Shown here: one piece after another, positions 1-7,314 of the stretch | How the letters are laid out: the number at the start of each line of letters is the position of its first letter | Numbering within the stretch: position 1 is the first letter of the stretch | Source of the DNA: Bacteroidota bacterium | Lineage (GTDB): Bacteria; Bacteroidota; Ignavibacteria; UBA10030; UBA8401 | NCBI GenBank assembly: GCA_030824175.1 | Contig: JAVBYH010000415.1 | Span: forward strand, 1 to 28,512 | Direction of reading: 5' to 3' | Length of the DNA stretch: 28,512 bases | Notes under the pieces: generated by a model | Databases searched by the model: none | Told to the model about the DNA's origin: nothing | Seen by the model: only the letters and a program-made list of their open reading frames with translations | Made by a program: the position numbers and the translations under genes

Positions 1-1759
1 TCTGGAACACCTCGGGCAGCAGCCGGCCCGCTGCATCATCCGATCGCCATCCGGTCATTTCTTCGGCTGCCTTGTTGAGCATAATGACGCGGCCGTCCGT
101 ATCGGTGGTAATCACTCCGTCGCCGATGCTGCGGAGGGTGACCGAGAGGCGCTCGCGCTCCTGCGCCAGCAGCTGCTCGGAACGTTTTCGCCCGGTGATG
201 TCCAGCATGATGCAATACCCGGCAACGAGTCTGCCCTCGTCGTCGAAGATCGGCGCGCCGTACACAAGTTCGTACCGGAGGGTGCCGTCCTTGCGTATGA
301 TATACCGTTCCTCGCCGTCGGTCCTGATTCCCATGAGGCTCCGCGGCAGGGGCAGGTTCCCGGGGGTGGCGGGAGTGCTGTCCATGCTGAAGTCCTGCCA
401 CGTGATCTTGAGCTTGCTCAACTCCGTATTTACCGCCGACGGCTCGTCTTCCATGCCGAGGAATTTCACGCAGGCGGAATTCGCCATGCGGATCACGCCG
501 TCGGGCATGCTCACGAGGACCATGGCCACCGGGGATTGTTCGAACGTCTGTTCCAGGAGGAGCTTCGACGTGCGCAGGGCGTTCTCCGCTACCTTGCGTT
601 CGGTGATGTCGATCGTAAAGCCGGCGAGGTACGTCGGCTTGCCTTTGATGTGAATGGGGAATTTAATGGATGTGTAATAGCGGCCGTTCAGCTCTTCCTC
701 GACGACGACCTCCTTCCCTTCGTGCAGAATTTTTTTGTCGTCGACGATCATGCTCTTGGCGAGATCGGAGGGGAAGAGATCGTCCATCGTTTTGCCGAGA
801 AGCTCCTCCAGGGGCTTTCCCAGCATCTTCTCGTAGTTGCGGCTCAGGCGGAGCGACCGGATGTGTTCGTCCTTGAAAAATACATAAATGGGACTGTGGT
901 CCATAAAACAGGTGAAGATCGCCTCGCTTTCGCGCAGCGCCTCCTCGGTCCGTTTACGCTCCGTGATGTCGCGGTCGATGCGCATGACAAATTGCCTGTC
1001 ACCGAGCGTGATGAGGGAGTAGGACGATTCGATGGGGAACAGGGAGCCGTTCTTCCTGCGATGGATGCCTTCGGTCGTCGCGACTTCGCCATGGAGTCCG
1101 TCCAGGTGTTGTTTCCTGGCGACCGCGTCCACGACGGCGGCCGCGACTTCATCGGTATGCAGGATATTCAGGGACTGCCCGATCAGCTCTTCGCACGTGT
1201 ACCCGTTCATCGCCGCCGCGTTGGCATTGCAGTCGACGATGATCAGGGTCTCGGGATCGGAGATGATGATCCCGTTCGGACTGTTTTCGAAGAGCGAGCG
1301 GAACCTGGCCTCGCTCAGCCGATGTGCCTCTTCGGCCCGTTTGCGTTCCGCCAGCTCGCTTGTCAGGAGGCGATGTGCCTCGAACAGTTCGAACGCGATT
1401 TCGATGGATGACTGCAGGACCACCGGGCCTGCATCCTTGATCACATACCCGTAACGCGGGATGCCGCGGACATTCTCGACGGACGCATGCGCGGATTGCG
1501 AGGTGAGGAACACTATGGGGATGGCGTACTGCGCCAGAATTTTTTTCGCCGCTTCGGAACCGTTGATGCTGCCGCCCGGTTCCACATCCATGAGGATGAG
1601 ATCGATCTTCGTCTCGCCGACGGCGATCCGAACGCCCTCTTCGCCTGTTGTCGCGGTGATGACGTCATACCCGATCTTCGTGAGCATTGCGGCAATCGTC
1701 TCGACGGAAACGAGATCGGGTTCGACGAGCAAAATGGTTTTTTGATCGTGTGTGTGCAT
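1..1759 (-). CDS. REC-multiPAS sensor protein, probable hybrid histidine kinase (3' part outside window)
   Basis: The reading frame is open from an ATG at 1757-1759 to the left edge, giving 586 residues without a stop. Residues about 8-120 form an intact response-regulator receiver domain: acidic pair E13/D15, phospho-acceptor D58 (LILMDVE), T86 and K108. A short coiled coil (LTSELAERKRAEEAH) follows, then about four PAS domains, each ending in the typical (D)ITERK/DITGRK linker, at roughly 150-270, 275-390, 395-525 and 535 onward. The last visible PAS (RSIGDGVITTDTDGRVIML) is the type usually placed just before a HisKA/HATPase core, so a kinase probably follows beyond the edge, but a diguanylate cyclase or other output cannot be excluded. 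No clear Shine-Dalgarno precedes the ATG. It starts 44 bases after the DUF4956 gene and reads the same way, so it may be co-transcribed and sense the state served by that operon. Confidence 0.88.
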   Translation of the reverse strand, partial: MHTHDQKTILLVEPDLVSVETIAAMLTKIGYDVITATTGEEGVRIAVGETKIDLILMDVEPGGSINGSEAAKKILAQYAIPIVFLTSQSAHASVENVRGIPRYGYVIKDAGPVVLQSSIEIAFELFEAHRLLTSELAERKRAEEAHRLSEARFRSLFENSPNGIIISDPETLIIVDCNANAAAMNGYTCEELIGQSLNILHTDEVAAAVVDAVARKQHLDGLHGEVATTEGIHRRKNGSLFPIESSYSLITLGDRQFVMRIDRDITERKRTEEALRESEAIFTCFMDHSPIYVFFKDEHIRSLRLSRNYEKMLGKPLEELLGKTMDDLFPSDLAKSMIVDDKKILHEGKEVVVEEELNGRYYTSIKFPIHIKGKPTYLAGFTIDITERKVAENALRTSKLLLEQTFEQSPVAMVLVSMPDGVIRMANSACVKFLGMEDEPSAVNTELSKLKITWQDFSMDSTPATPGNLPLPRSLMGIRTDGEERYIIRKDGTLRYELVYGAPIFDDEGRLVAGYCIMLDITGRKRSEQLLAQERERLSVTLRSIGDGVITTDTDGRVIMLNKAAEEMTGWRSDDAAGRLLPEVFQ

Positions 1760-1803
1760 GAGAAGTCCGTTGGACTGACATGGTGTAGAGATGCCGTGCG
1801 GCG

Positions 1804-2469
1804 CTAGACGTGTTCCTCGTCGCGGAAGAGGTTGATGTGTTGCACCGCCGTGACACCCTTGATGTCCTTCACGAATTGCAGGTAGTCCTTCTGCCGTTTG
1901 AGATTGATGTAATACGAAAATTCCTTGGGCGCGTTGCCGGACGAGCTTTTGATGTTGATCAGTTCGAAGGATGCGCAGTACTCGTTCATGATGTCCTTCA
2001 CCGCGGTGATGTCGTCGTCGGCATACTGGAGCTGGAGGAGGAAATCCTCCCTGCGGAACATGTTGATGTTGGCCTTCGCGATGACGACGAGCACGGCGGA
2101 GATGAACAGCGTGCCGGCGATGGCGAGCTTGAAGTAGCCGACGCCTGCCGCCATGCCGATGGCCAGCACGAAGAAGATATAGACGATGTCGATCGTGTCC
2201 TTGACGGCCGTCCGGAACCGGATGATCGAAAGCGCGCCGACGAGCCCGAACGCGCGCGCGAGATTGTTCCCGATCACCATGATCACAAGCGACGTGATGA
2301 GCGCGAGTACGATGAGCGACGTCAGATACCCGTTCGAATATCCCGGTCCTCGGTAGGTAACCCGATAGACGATCGAGATGCTGACGCTGCAGCCGAGGCA
2401 GACCATGAGGCTGATAAATGTCTGCATGAGCGTCGGGGAAAACAGGTCGATTCCTTCCAAACTGTACAT
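1804..2469 (-). CDS. DUF4956 family polytopic membrane protein
   Basis: 221 residues from the ATG at 2467-2469 (MYSLEGIDLF), preceded by AAAGGG 7 bases upstream. The frame could be extended to 2610, but that would run deep into the upstream gene and adds no membrane-protein-like sequence, so the shorter start is preferred. The N-terminal two thirds hold about four transmembrane segments: one near residue 15-40, then a hydrophobic block including the family-typical stretch ARAFGLVGALSIIRFRT followed by VYIFFVLAIGMAAGVG and a last helix before KANINMFRRED. The C-terminal about 80 residues are soluble and probably form a small alpha/beta domain. The family has no established biochemical role. 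It starts only 11 bases after the VTC-domain polymerase gene, a pairing that I recall recurring in bacteria. By analogy with eukaryotic VTC complexes, it could be the membrane partner of the polymerase; that is inference. Confidence 0.88.
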   Translation of the reverse strand: MYSLEGIDLFSPTLMQTFISLMVCLGCSVSISIVYRVTYRGPGYSNGYLTSLIVLALITSLVIMVIGNNLARAFGLVGALSIIRFRTAVKDTIDIVYIFFVLAIGMAAGVGYFKLAIAGTLFISAVLVVIAKANINMFRREDFLLQLQYADDDITAVKDIMNEYCASFELINIKSSSGNAPKEFSYYINLKRQKDYLQFVKDIKGVTAVQHINLFRDEEHV

Positions 2470-2480
2470 GGTGAAGCCCT

Positions 2481-3227
2481 TTAGTTGTCGATCGTACGGT
2501 TGAACGTGTTCATTCTGACCGATGACGTCGTTTGCGCATCGATCGAGGATGTGTATTTTGAAACTGCCAGACGAGTCAGATCGTGCTTCTGGAGCACAGG
2601 CCTGATCCACATCGGAAGCACCTGGAAAAATTTCACCTCAAGAATGAACTCCTGCCGGTACAGGTTCCTCAACCCGTTCTCCTCGAACAGCTGGAGGGCG
2701 TCGGAGGCCGCCTTGGTGCGCAGATTCTTGTCGAATGTGATCCGCAGCTTCGAGCCGAATTTGCATTCGAAGGCCTCGCGGTCGTAGACGACGAGTACCT
2801 TGGGTTCAAGCCGCTTCCTATGGTAATGGTAGAAGAAATTGCTGAAATCAGCCTTCTCGCTTTCGTCAAAATGCGCATCGGCGTCGGGGCCGGTCAGCAC
2901 GCGGCGCAGGTTTGTGTACGAAGTCCTGGCCCTGTTTTTCGAGATAAAGTTCTCGTATTTCCGCTTGATCTCGAAGAAGATCTGCGAGCGCTCCCCGCAT
3001 GTGTTGTACCCGCGGATCCGGAATTTCTTCCGTGTGTGGAGACCGTCAAGTTTTTCATCGTAACATTTGTAGTCGTGGCTGTCCAGATAGACGCTCCGCA
3101 CGGTGTACTCGCATCCGGGACGCGCCGCCGCATAGTCATCGGGCTGCAGGTACCGCAGGAGATCGGTGCGGAGCCTGTCCATCGAGACGACCGGCACAAG
3201 ATATTTATATTCCAGCCTGTTCTTCAT
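2481..3227 (-). CDS. VTC-domain polyphosphate polymerase
   Basis: 248 residues, a stand-alone VTC (CYTH/triphosphate-tunnel-like) catalytic domain. This fold in yeast Vtc4 makes polyphosphate from ATP. Residues expected in the charged tunnel are present: EYKY at 6-9 (K8), R44 in YTVRSVYLDS, the pair R70/R72 in KKFRIRGY, K88 in FFEIKRK, R150 in VVYDRE, R163 in LRITFD, E197/K199 in ILEVKF, and K224 in SKY near the C-terminus. These appear to match the ligand residues described for Vtc4, so the enzyme should be active; the match is by motif spacing, not by alignment. There is no signal peptide or membrane segment, so it acts in the cytoplasm, probably docked to the DUF4956 protein encoded 11 bases downstream. 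The HlyD-like gene ends 47 bases upstream. Start at ATG 3225-3227 is fixed by the KNRLEYKYL N-terminus typical of the family. Confidence 0.92.
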   Translation of the reverse strand: MKNRLEYKYLVPVVSMDRLRTDLLRYLQPDDYAAARPGCEYTVRSVYLDSHDYKCYDEKLDGLHTRKKFRIRGYNTCGERSQIFFEIKRKYENFISKNRARTSYTNLRRVLTGPDADAHFDESEKADFSNFFYHYHRKRLEPKVLVVYDREAFECKFGSKLRITFDKNLRTKAASDALQLFEENGLRNLYRQEFILEVKFFQVLPMWIRPVLQKHDLTRLAVSKYTSSIDAQTTSSVRMNTFNRTIDN

Positions 3228-3274
3228 TCACCATGATCCGTTGTACAGAGCGCCGAGCGGAGTGTGCCGGCGCA

Positions 3275-4339
3275 TTAATAGTCGAAGATCGCCTTCATAT
3301 AGTCGGCCACCGTCACCTGCCCGAGGATGATCTCGCCGCCCGCGATCAATCCCGGCACGAGGTGATAGTCGTTGTCGGCGAGGGAGATCCGCATGTTCAG
3401 GATCTGGATCCCGTTGACGATCTCGACCTGCTTTGAGATTGCGACGATGTAACCCGTGAGTTCCACGGGAACATTCTTCACCGCCAGCCGCACGGAATCG
3501 CCTTCGGCCAGGTATTTCGCCTTCTCGTACCGCACCGGGACCTTGAGGATGAGGCGCGACGTGTTGTTCACGATGAGCAGGGTATCCTTCGAAAAATTCC
3601 GGATGATATCGCCCGAGACGGGGGAGCGGAGAATGAAGTCCTGCTGCCTCGTTTCGAGGAGCGTGATCTCGTCGACGTATGCCTGTATCCGCGTCCGCAG
3701 CACCTGCAGGATCTCCTCTTTGCTGCCGGTCGACGAGACGGCGAGCTGCGCGCGATTGATGTCATTCTCGAGCTCAGCCTGTTTCAGCTCGAGCTGGGCG
3801 TCATCGAACTCCGCCTTCGAAATGTATCCCTTGGCCAGGAGCTCTCGCTTCCGTTCGAACGGAAGGATTTTCCCGCGCACATTCGCCTCGGAATACTCGA
3901 TCCGCTTCTTCGCCTCGTCGATGAGCGGCTGCTTCTCGCCGGCGCTCTGTGCAGACAGGTCTGCCCGGGCGATGAGCAGGTCTCCCTTGAGCCTCATGAG
4001 ACGCTCCTGCAGGAGACTCGACGAAACGACCGCCACGGTATCTCCCTCGACAAGCGTTGACTTTGGCAGAAGTGACGGGACGAGATGAAAATTCATGGAC
4101 TCGCCCCGTTCGAACTGCACCACGGAAATATTGTTAGAGATGGCAGATGAATAATCCGTGATGCTCGACGTGATCTGCCCTTCGGTCCCGATCGCGAGCA
4201 CCCATTTCTGAGACGGGTGCACTTCGAAGACCGTGGCGATGGTCAGATTCGTCCTCACCCCGAACAGCACCGCGAGACAGACGATGGGCAGGACGAAGCT
4301 GAAGATGAGGAATGTTATTGTGGATCGTTTTCTGATCAT
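3275..4339 (-). CDS. HlyD/RND-type membrane fusion (adaptor) protein
   Basis: 354 residues from ATG 4337-4339 (MIRKRSTITF). A TTG 14 codons upstream (4379-4381) is possible but gives a poor N-terminus. One N-terminal membrane anchor lies at about residues 8-28 (ITFLIFSFVLPIVCLAVLFGV). Long heptad-rich segments follow (about 130-245, with KQAELENDINRAQL), forming the helical hairpin of adaptor proteins. Around them is the lipoyl-like half pair ending in FILRSPVSGDIIRNF, then a beta-barrel region (VPVRYEKAKYLAEGDSVRL) and a final beta segment ending GGEIILGQVTVADYMKAIFDY. Such adaptors link inner-membrane transporters to the outer envelope. There is no RND pump, ABC exporter or TolC-like gene beside it here; it heads an operon with the VTC polymerase and DUF4956 protein instead, which is unusual. 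Overall family assignment is firm, partner is unknown. Confidence 0.85.
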   Translation of the reverse strand: MIRKRSTITFLIFSFVLPIVCLAVLFGVRTNLTIATVFEVHPSQKWVLAIGTEGQITSSITDYSSAISNNISVVQFERGESMNFHLVPSLLPKSTLVEGDTVAVVSSSLLQERLMRLKGDLLIARADLSAQSAGEKQPLIDEAKKRIEYSEANVRGKILPFERKRELLAKGYISKAEFDDAQLELKQAELENDINRAQLAVSSTGSKEEILQVLRTRIQAYVDEITLLETRQQDFILRSPVSGDIIRNFSKDTLLIVNNTSRLILKVPVRYEKAKYLAEGDSVRLAVKNVPVELTGYIVAISKQVEIVNGIQILNMRISLADNDYHLVPGLIAGGEIILGQVTVADYMKAIFDY

Positions 4340-4483
4340 AGGACGGACCGGCAAAGCCTTGTGATGGAATACTTCATCCAATTAAGATAGTCAGAATAGT
4401 ACGGGAAAAAAACAATCGGTTAAACTATTTTTCAACATTCGGTGCCTAAAATGATCCTGCTCCGGTGAGCGCCTGGGCGGTGC

Positions 4484-4512
4484 TTGAGGAACGTCCGATA
4501 TTTTTCTATATT
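4484..4512 (+). promoter_or_regulatory. Predicted sigma70-type promoter of the winged-helix/MATE operon
   Basis: TTGAGG at 4484-4489 and TATATT at 4507-4512 are separated by exactly 17 bases. They match the sigma70 -35 and -10 consensus at 4 of 6 and 5 of 6 positions. The predicted transcription start falls near 4519, about 65 bases before the chosen start codon of the downstream gene. Read by eye, not scored against background. Confidence 0.5.
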
Positions 4513-4517
4513 GAACA

Positions 4518-4554
4518 CCGTGCGCCGGCGATCGACCGGCGTGCGGTTTTTTTT
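4518..4554 (+). terminator. Terminator-like hairpin with U8 tract in the 5' leader
   Basis: An 11-base-pair stem (4518-4528 with 4536-4546, including two adjacent G-U pairs) closes a 7-base loop, CGATCGA, and is followed immediately by eight T residues at 4547-4554. By structure this is an intrinsic terminator reading rightwards. No plus-strand gene lies upstream, and the predicted transcription start is at the base of the stem. It therefore sits inside the leader of the winged-helix gene and may attenuate transcription, protect the 5' end, or define a very short RNA. Confidence 0.6.
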
Positions 4555-4583
4555 ATCCCCCCATCATGCAGGAAGGAATCGTC

Positions 4584-4763
4584 ATGGAATCGAGTGAACA
4601 GGTATTGAAGGTGATGCAGAAGGCGAAAGCGCCGATGAGCGCGGGACAGATCGCCGAGCTCTCGGGTATCGACCGTAAGGTGGTGGACAAGGCGATGAAG
4701 CAGCTGCAGACGGAAAAGAAGATCGTATCCCCGAAACGCTGCTTCTGGGAGCCGGCGAAATAG
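4584..4763 (+). CDS. Small winged-helix DNA-binding protein
   Basis: 59 residues. The ATG at 4584 is chosen over the in-frame ATG at 4566 because it has a strong Shine-Dalgarno (AGGAAGG, 4570-4576, 7-base spacing), while 4566 has only a C-rich run before it. The whole protein is one winged helix-turn-helix: helix 1 SSEQVLKVMQKA, then MSAGQIAELSGI and DRKVVDKAMKQLQTEKKI as the helix-turn-helix, followed by a wing with KRCFWEPAK. It resembles the minimal wHTH proteins that regulate by binding DNA as dimers; no ligand-binding domain is present. The single Cys near the wing (C54) could be redox- or metal-responsive, but that is speculation. It ends 21 bases before the MATE transporter, so the two are probably one transcript and this is the likely local regulator. 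Confidence 0.8.
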   Translation: MESSEQVLKVMQKAKAPMSAGQIAELSGIDRKVVDKAMKQLQTEKKIVSPKRCFWEPAK

Positions 4764-4784
4764 GATGACGGGAAGGATCGGACA

Positions 4785-6152
4785 ATGACATTCCTCGGGG
4801 GACATGAAGGGAAGGGCGGCGTGAAGGAGGTGTTCGCCCTGGCGATACCGATGATCATTTCATCGGCATGCGACGGCGTGATGACATTCACCGATCGCCT
4901 CTTCCTTGCGCGCCTTGGTCCGGACCAGATGAATGCGGCGATGGGGGGAGCGATCGCCCTGCAGGTGCTGACCTTTTTTTTCGTGGGACTGACCGGGTAC
5001 ACGACAGCGCTCGTCGCGCAATATTTTGGCGCCGCCGAAAGGGAGAAGACCACCGTCGCTGCGTTTCAGGCGATCGTCATTGTGCTTGGCGCATGGCCTG
5101 TCATTCTGCTCTTGGAGCCGCTGACAGGCCTCTACTTTCAGTTCATGCACATCCCCGTATCCCAGACCGGGTATCAGGTAGAATACGTGAACATCCTTGC
5201 CTGGGGCTCGCTCTTCAGTCTGTTGCGCCATACGCTGGGATGCTACTTCGGGGGGATAGGGAAAACAAAGGTGGTGATGGTTGCGTCGATCACCGCGATG
5301 GGCGTGAATGTCGTGTTGGATTACATCCTCATCTTCGGCAAACTCGGGTTTCCCGTACTGGGCATCGCGGGTGCCGCGATTGCCACAGTTTTGGGATCGG
5401 TGGCCGCGGTCGGAGTCCTCGGGATCGCCTATCTGGGAACCGTGAACCGCAGCGAGTTTTCAGTCATGAGGTCATTTCATGTGGACCTCGCGATCATGAA
5501 GAAGCTCTTCCATTTCGGCTACCCCGCAGGCCTCGAATTCTTCCTCAATCTCATGGCGTTCTCGGTGATGATCTCCATTTTCCATTCGCAGGGAAGCACT
5601 GTCGCGACGGCGACCACGATCCTGTTCAACTGGGACATGGTATCGTTCATCCCCCTCATCGGCATTGAAATCGCCGTGACGAGCCTCGTCGGCAGGTACA
5701 TGGGGGCTGGCGATCCGGAGACGGCGCACCGATCGGCCATCTCGGGCATTAAGACGGGCATCTTCTATTCCGTCGTGGTCCTCGTCCTGTTCCTCTTCGC
5801 GACGGAGATGCTTGTGCGCGTGTTCAGTCCGGCCGTGTTCACCGCCGAGTTCGAAGAGGCCGTTCCGCTCGCGGTGACGATGATCCGCATCGCATCGCTC
5901 TACGTCCTGCTCGAGGCGATCTTCGTCGCCGTTGTCGGCGCGTTGCGCGGCGCGGGTGACACGCATTTTACGATGGTGGTGTCTGTGGCGGCGCACTGGA
6001 CGTTCGTGCCCATCCTCTATGTCGCGCTCAACGTGCTGCACCTCTCGGCTGTGATCGGATGGGTGCTGCTCGTGTGTTTCTTCCTCGCCTTCTGCGGCAT
6101 GTTCATTCGCCGTTTCTGGAGCGGCAAGTGGAAACGCATCCGCGTCATTTAG
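4785..6152 (+). CDS. MATE family efflux transporter
   Basis: 455 residues, the usual MATE length, with about 12 hydrophobic segments arranged as two homologous halves. The N-terminal half has the family pattern around VMTFTDRLFLARLGPDQMNA and AMGGAIALQVLTFFFVGL; the second half repeats it with LFNWDMVSFIPLIGIEIAVTSLVGRYMGAG and ends in a basic tail. MATE proteins export cationic drugs, metabolites or flavonoid-like compounds by Na+ or H+ antiport across the inner membrane; the substrate cannot be read from the sequence. The ATG at 4785 is preceded by GGAAGGA. It follows the small winged-helix gene closely. Its stop codon (6150-6152) overlaps the stop codon of the convergent PepSY-TM gene, leaving no room for an intergenic terminator. 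Confidence 0.94.
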   Translation: MTFLGGHEGKGGVKEVFALAIPMIISSACDGVMTFTDRLFLARLGPDQMNAAMGGAIALQVLTFFFVGLTGYTTALVAQYFGAAEREKTTVAAFQAIVIVLGAWPVILLLEPLTGLYFQFMHIPVSQTGYQVEYVNILAWGSLFSLLRHTLGCYFGGIGKTKVVMVASITAMGVNVVLDYILIFGKLGFPVLGIAGAAIATVLGSVAAVGVLGIAYLGTVNRSEFSVMRSFHVDLAIMKKLFHFGYPAGLEFFLNLMAFSVMISIFHSQGSTVATATTILFNWDMVSFIPLIGIEIAVTSLVGRYMGAGDPETAHRSAISGIKTGIFYSVVVLVLFLFATEMLVRVFSPAVFTAEFEEAVPLAVTMIRIASLYVLLEAIFVAVVGALRGAGDTHFTMVVSVAAHWTFVPILYVALNVLHLSAVIGWVLLVCFFLAFCGMFIRRFWSGKWKRIRVI

Positions 6153-6706
6153 AAATATTGATACCAGATCCAGATCCCCGCCGGAACGAGCGCACCCATG
6201 ATTGTGAACCACGCACCGCGGCCCGTGATGCCGTTCTTCCCCTTGAGCACGAACATTCCCGTGACGGCGACGAAGATGAGCGCCACCGCATAGAGGTCGG
6301 CGAACCAGGTCCATCCTTTTTTCACGGAATTGAGATGCAGCTGATTGAACTCATAGAGCACGGGACGTGTGCGCACGCTTTCCACGATGCCCTGCCCGGT
6401 GGGGACGTCGACTGTGTAAGTCTGTCCGGGATAGAACAGCTGTATCGTTTCGGGGTCGGGCCGGAACACCGACTTCGGCTCGTCCGCCAGATGCAACTGC
6501 CGCATCACGTGCTGTTTCATCTCCTGCGTCGTCTCGCCCTGCACCGGCTGCAGCTCGAGCGCCTCCTTCTGCTGGCGGTAGTTTGGATTCCAATCGGCCA
6601 TATGATTCACCGCGATCCCCGACACGGCGTACACGATCGTCAGGGCGACGACCGCGTACCCGATGTCCCGGTGAAGGACATTATTCCATTTCCTCCATTT
6701 AATCAA
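6149..6706 (-). CDS. PepSY-associated TM domain protein
   Basis: 185 residues. Three hydrophobic segments are visible, near residues 13-33 (IGYAVVALTIVYAVSGIAVNH), 133-155 (TWFADLYAVALIFVAVTGMFVL) and 165-184. Between the first two lies an extracytoplasmic PepSY-like domain with a Tyr/Asp-rich beta region. The arrangement KWN..LHRDIGY...SGIAVNHMADWNPNY is the signature of the PepSY_TM_like_2 group. No ATG fits the family N-terminus; the start is a TTG at 6704-6706, supported by GAGGGAG (6713-6719) six bases upstream. This start overlaps the last codons of the DUF4920 gene by 8 bases, indicating translational coupling. Proteins of this type are found with iron/siderophore or respiratory genes, but a specific function is not established. 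Its 3' end overlaps the MATE stop codon. Confidence 0.85.
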   Translation of the reverse strand: MIKWRKWNNVLHRDIGYAVVALTIVYAVSGIAVNHMADWNPNYRQQKEALELQPVQGETTQEMKQHVMRQLHLADEPKSVFRPDPETIQLFYPGQTYTVDVPTGQGIVESVRTRPVLYEFNQLHLNSVKKGWTWFADLYAVALIFVAVTGMFVLKGKNGITGRGAWFTIMGALVPAGIWIWYQYF

Positions 6707-7160
6707 TGACGGCTCCCTCGCCTTTGAGGAGGATGACTGTCTTCGGTCCCTTCACGGAGGAGGGATCGAATTCCTCGTTCTCCTCTTTCGCGTGCTTCTT
6801 TCCCGATTCGATCTGCTGCTCCACCGAATATTTCTTCACCGAGATCACACCTTCGCCGCGCGCGGTCTTGCCCTTGGCGTCCATGGGGAAGATGATGACG
6901 CCGTCGTCGACCTTGAACGTGATCGATTCGAATTCCTTGTCGCTTGCGATTTTCATCCAGCATCCGCGTTTCGCGCAGACGTCGACGATGCCGCCTTCAA
7001 CGAGCACCCGCTTGCCGTTGTAGCGGTCGGGCTTCGCCATGATGTCCGAAATTTTAGTGACCTCTTTTACCGTCAGCTGCTTGCCGTACTGCTTGCCGTC
7101 GCCCGAGAGCGCACTGCCCGCCGCGAACAGCAAGGCAATTACAATGATGGATACGCGCAT
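6699..7160 (-). CDS. DUF4920 family exported protein
   Basis: 153 residues with a cleavable signal peptide (MRVSIIVIALLFAAGSALS), so periplasmic. The mature protein matches DUF4920: a beta-rich segment GKRVLVEGGIVDVCAKRGCWMKI containing the conserved pair of cysteines and Trp (CAKRGCW), then FESITFKVDDGVIIFPMDAKGKTARGEGVI. The strand order and spacing recall a small OB-fold domain, which is my inference. The two cysteines could form a disulfide or bind a metal. The C-terminal third is charged and lysine-rich. The ATG at 7158-7160 has a good Shine-Dalgarno (AAGGAG, 7167-7172). It overlaps the PepSY-TM gene by 8 bases, so the two products probably act together in the envelope. Confidence 0.87.
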   Translation of the reverse strand: MRVSIIVIALLFAAGSALSGDGKQYGKQLTVKEVTKISDIMAKPDRYNGKRVLVEGGIVDVCAKRGCWMKIASDKEFESITFKVDDGVIIFPMDAKGKTARGEGVISVKKYSVEQQIESGKKHAKEENEEFDPSSVKGPKTVILLKGEGAVID

Positions 7161-7314
7161 ATGGTTCTCCTTGTGTGATAGTATAACTGAGTGAGTGGGT
7201 ACTGACCGGCCCCCGTATGCAGTACATACACAGGCATCGGGCGATGGTACTATCTGTATAACCTACTATTTTGTCTTATTTCCACCCGCCCGCCCGGCGG
7301 GAGGATCCGGCTGA

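Noticed and set aside
536..1411. Plus-strand open frame of 291 codons opposite the REC-PAS sensor
   Set aside because: It is antisense to PAS domains that are clearly coding on the minus strand, and its translation shows no recognisable domain or ribosome site.
7266..7300. GC-rich inverted repeat CCCGC/GCGGG after the histidine kinase gene as a terminator
   Set aside because: The possible stem is only about 5 bases and no T tract follows in the direction of the gene.
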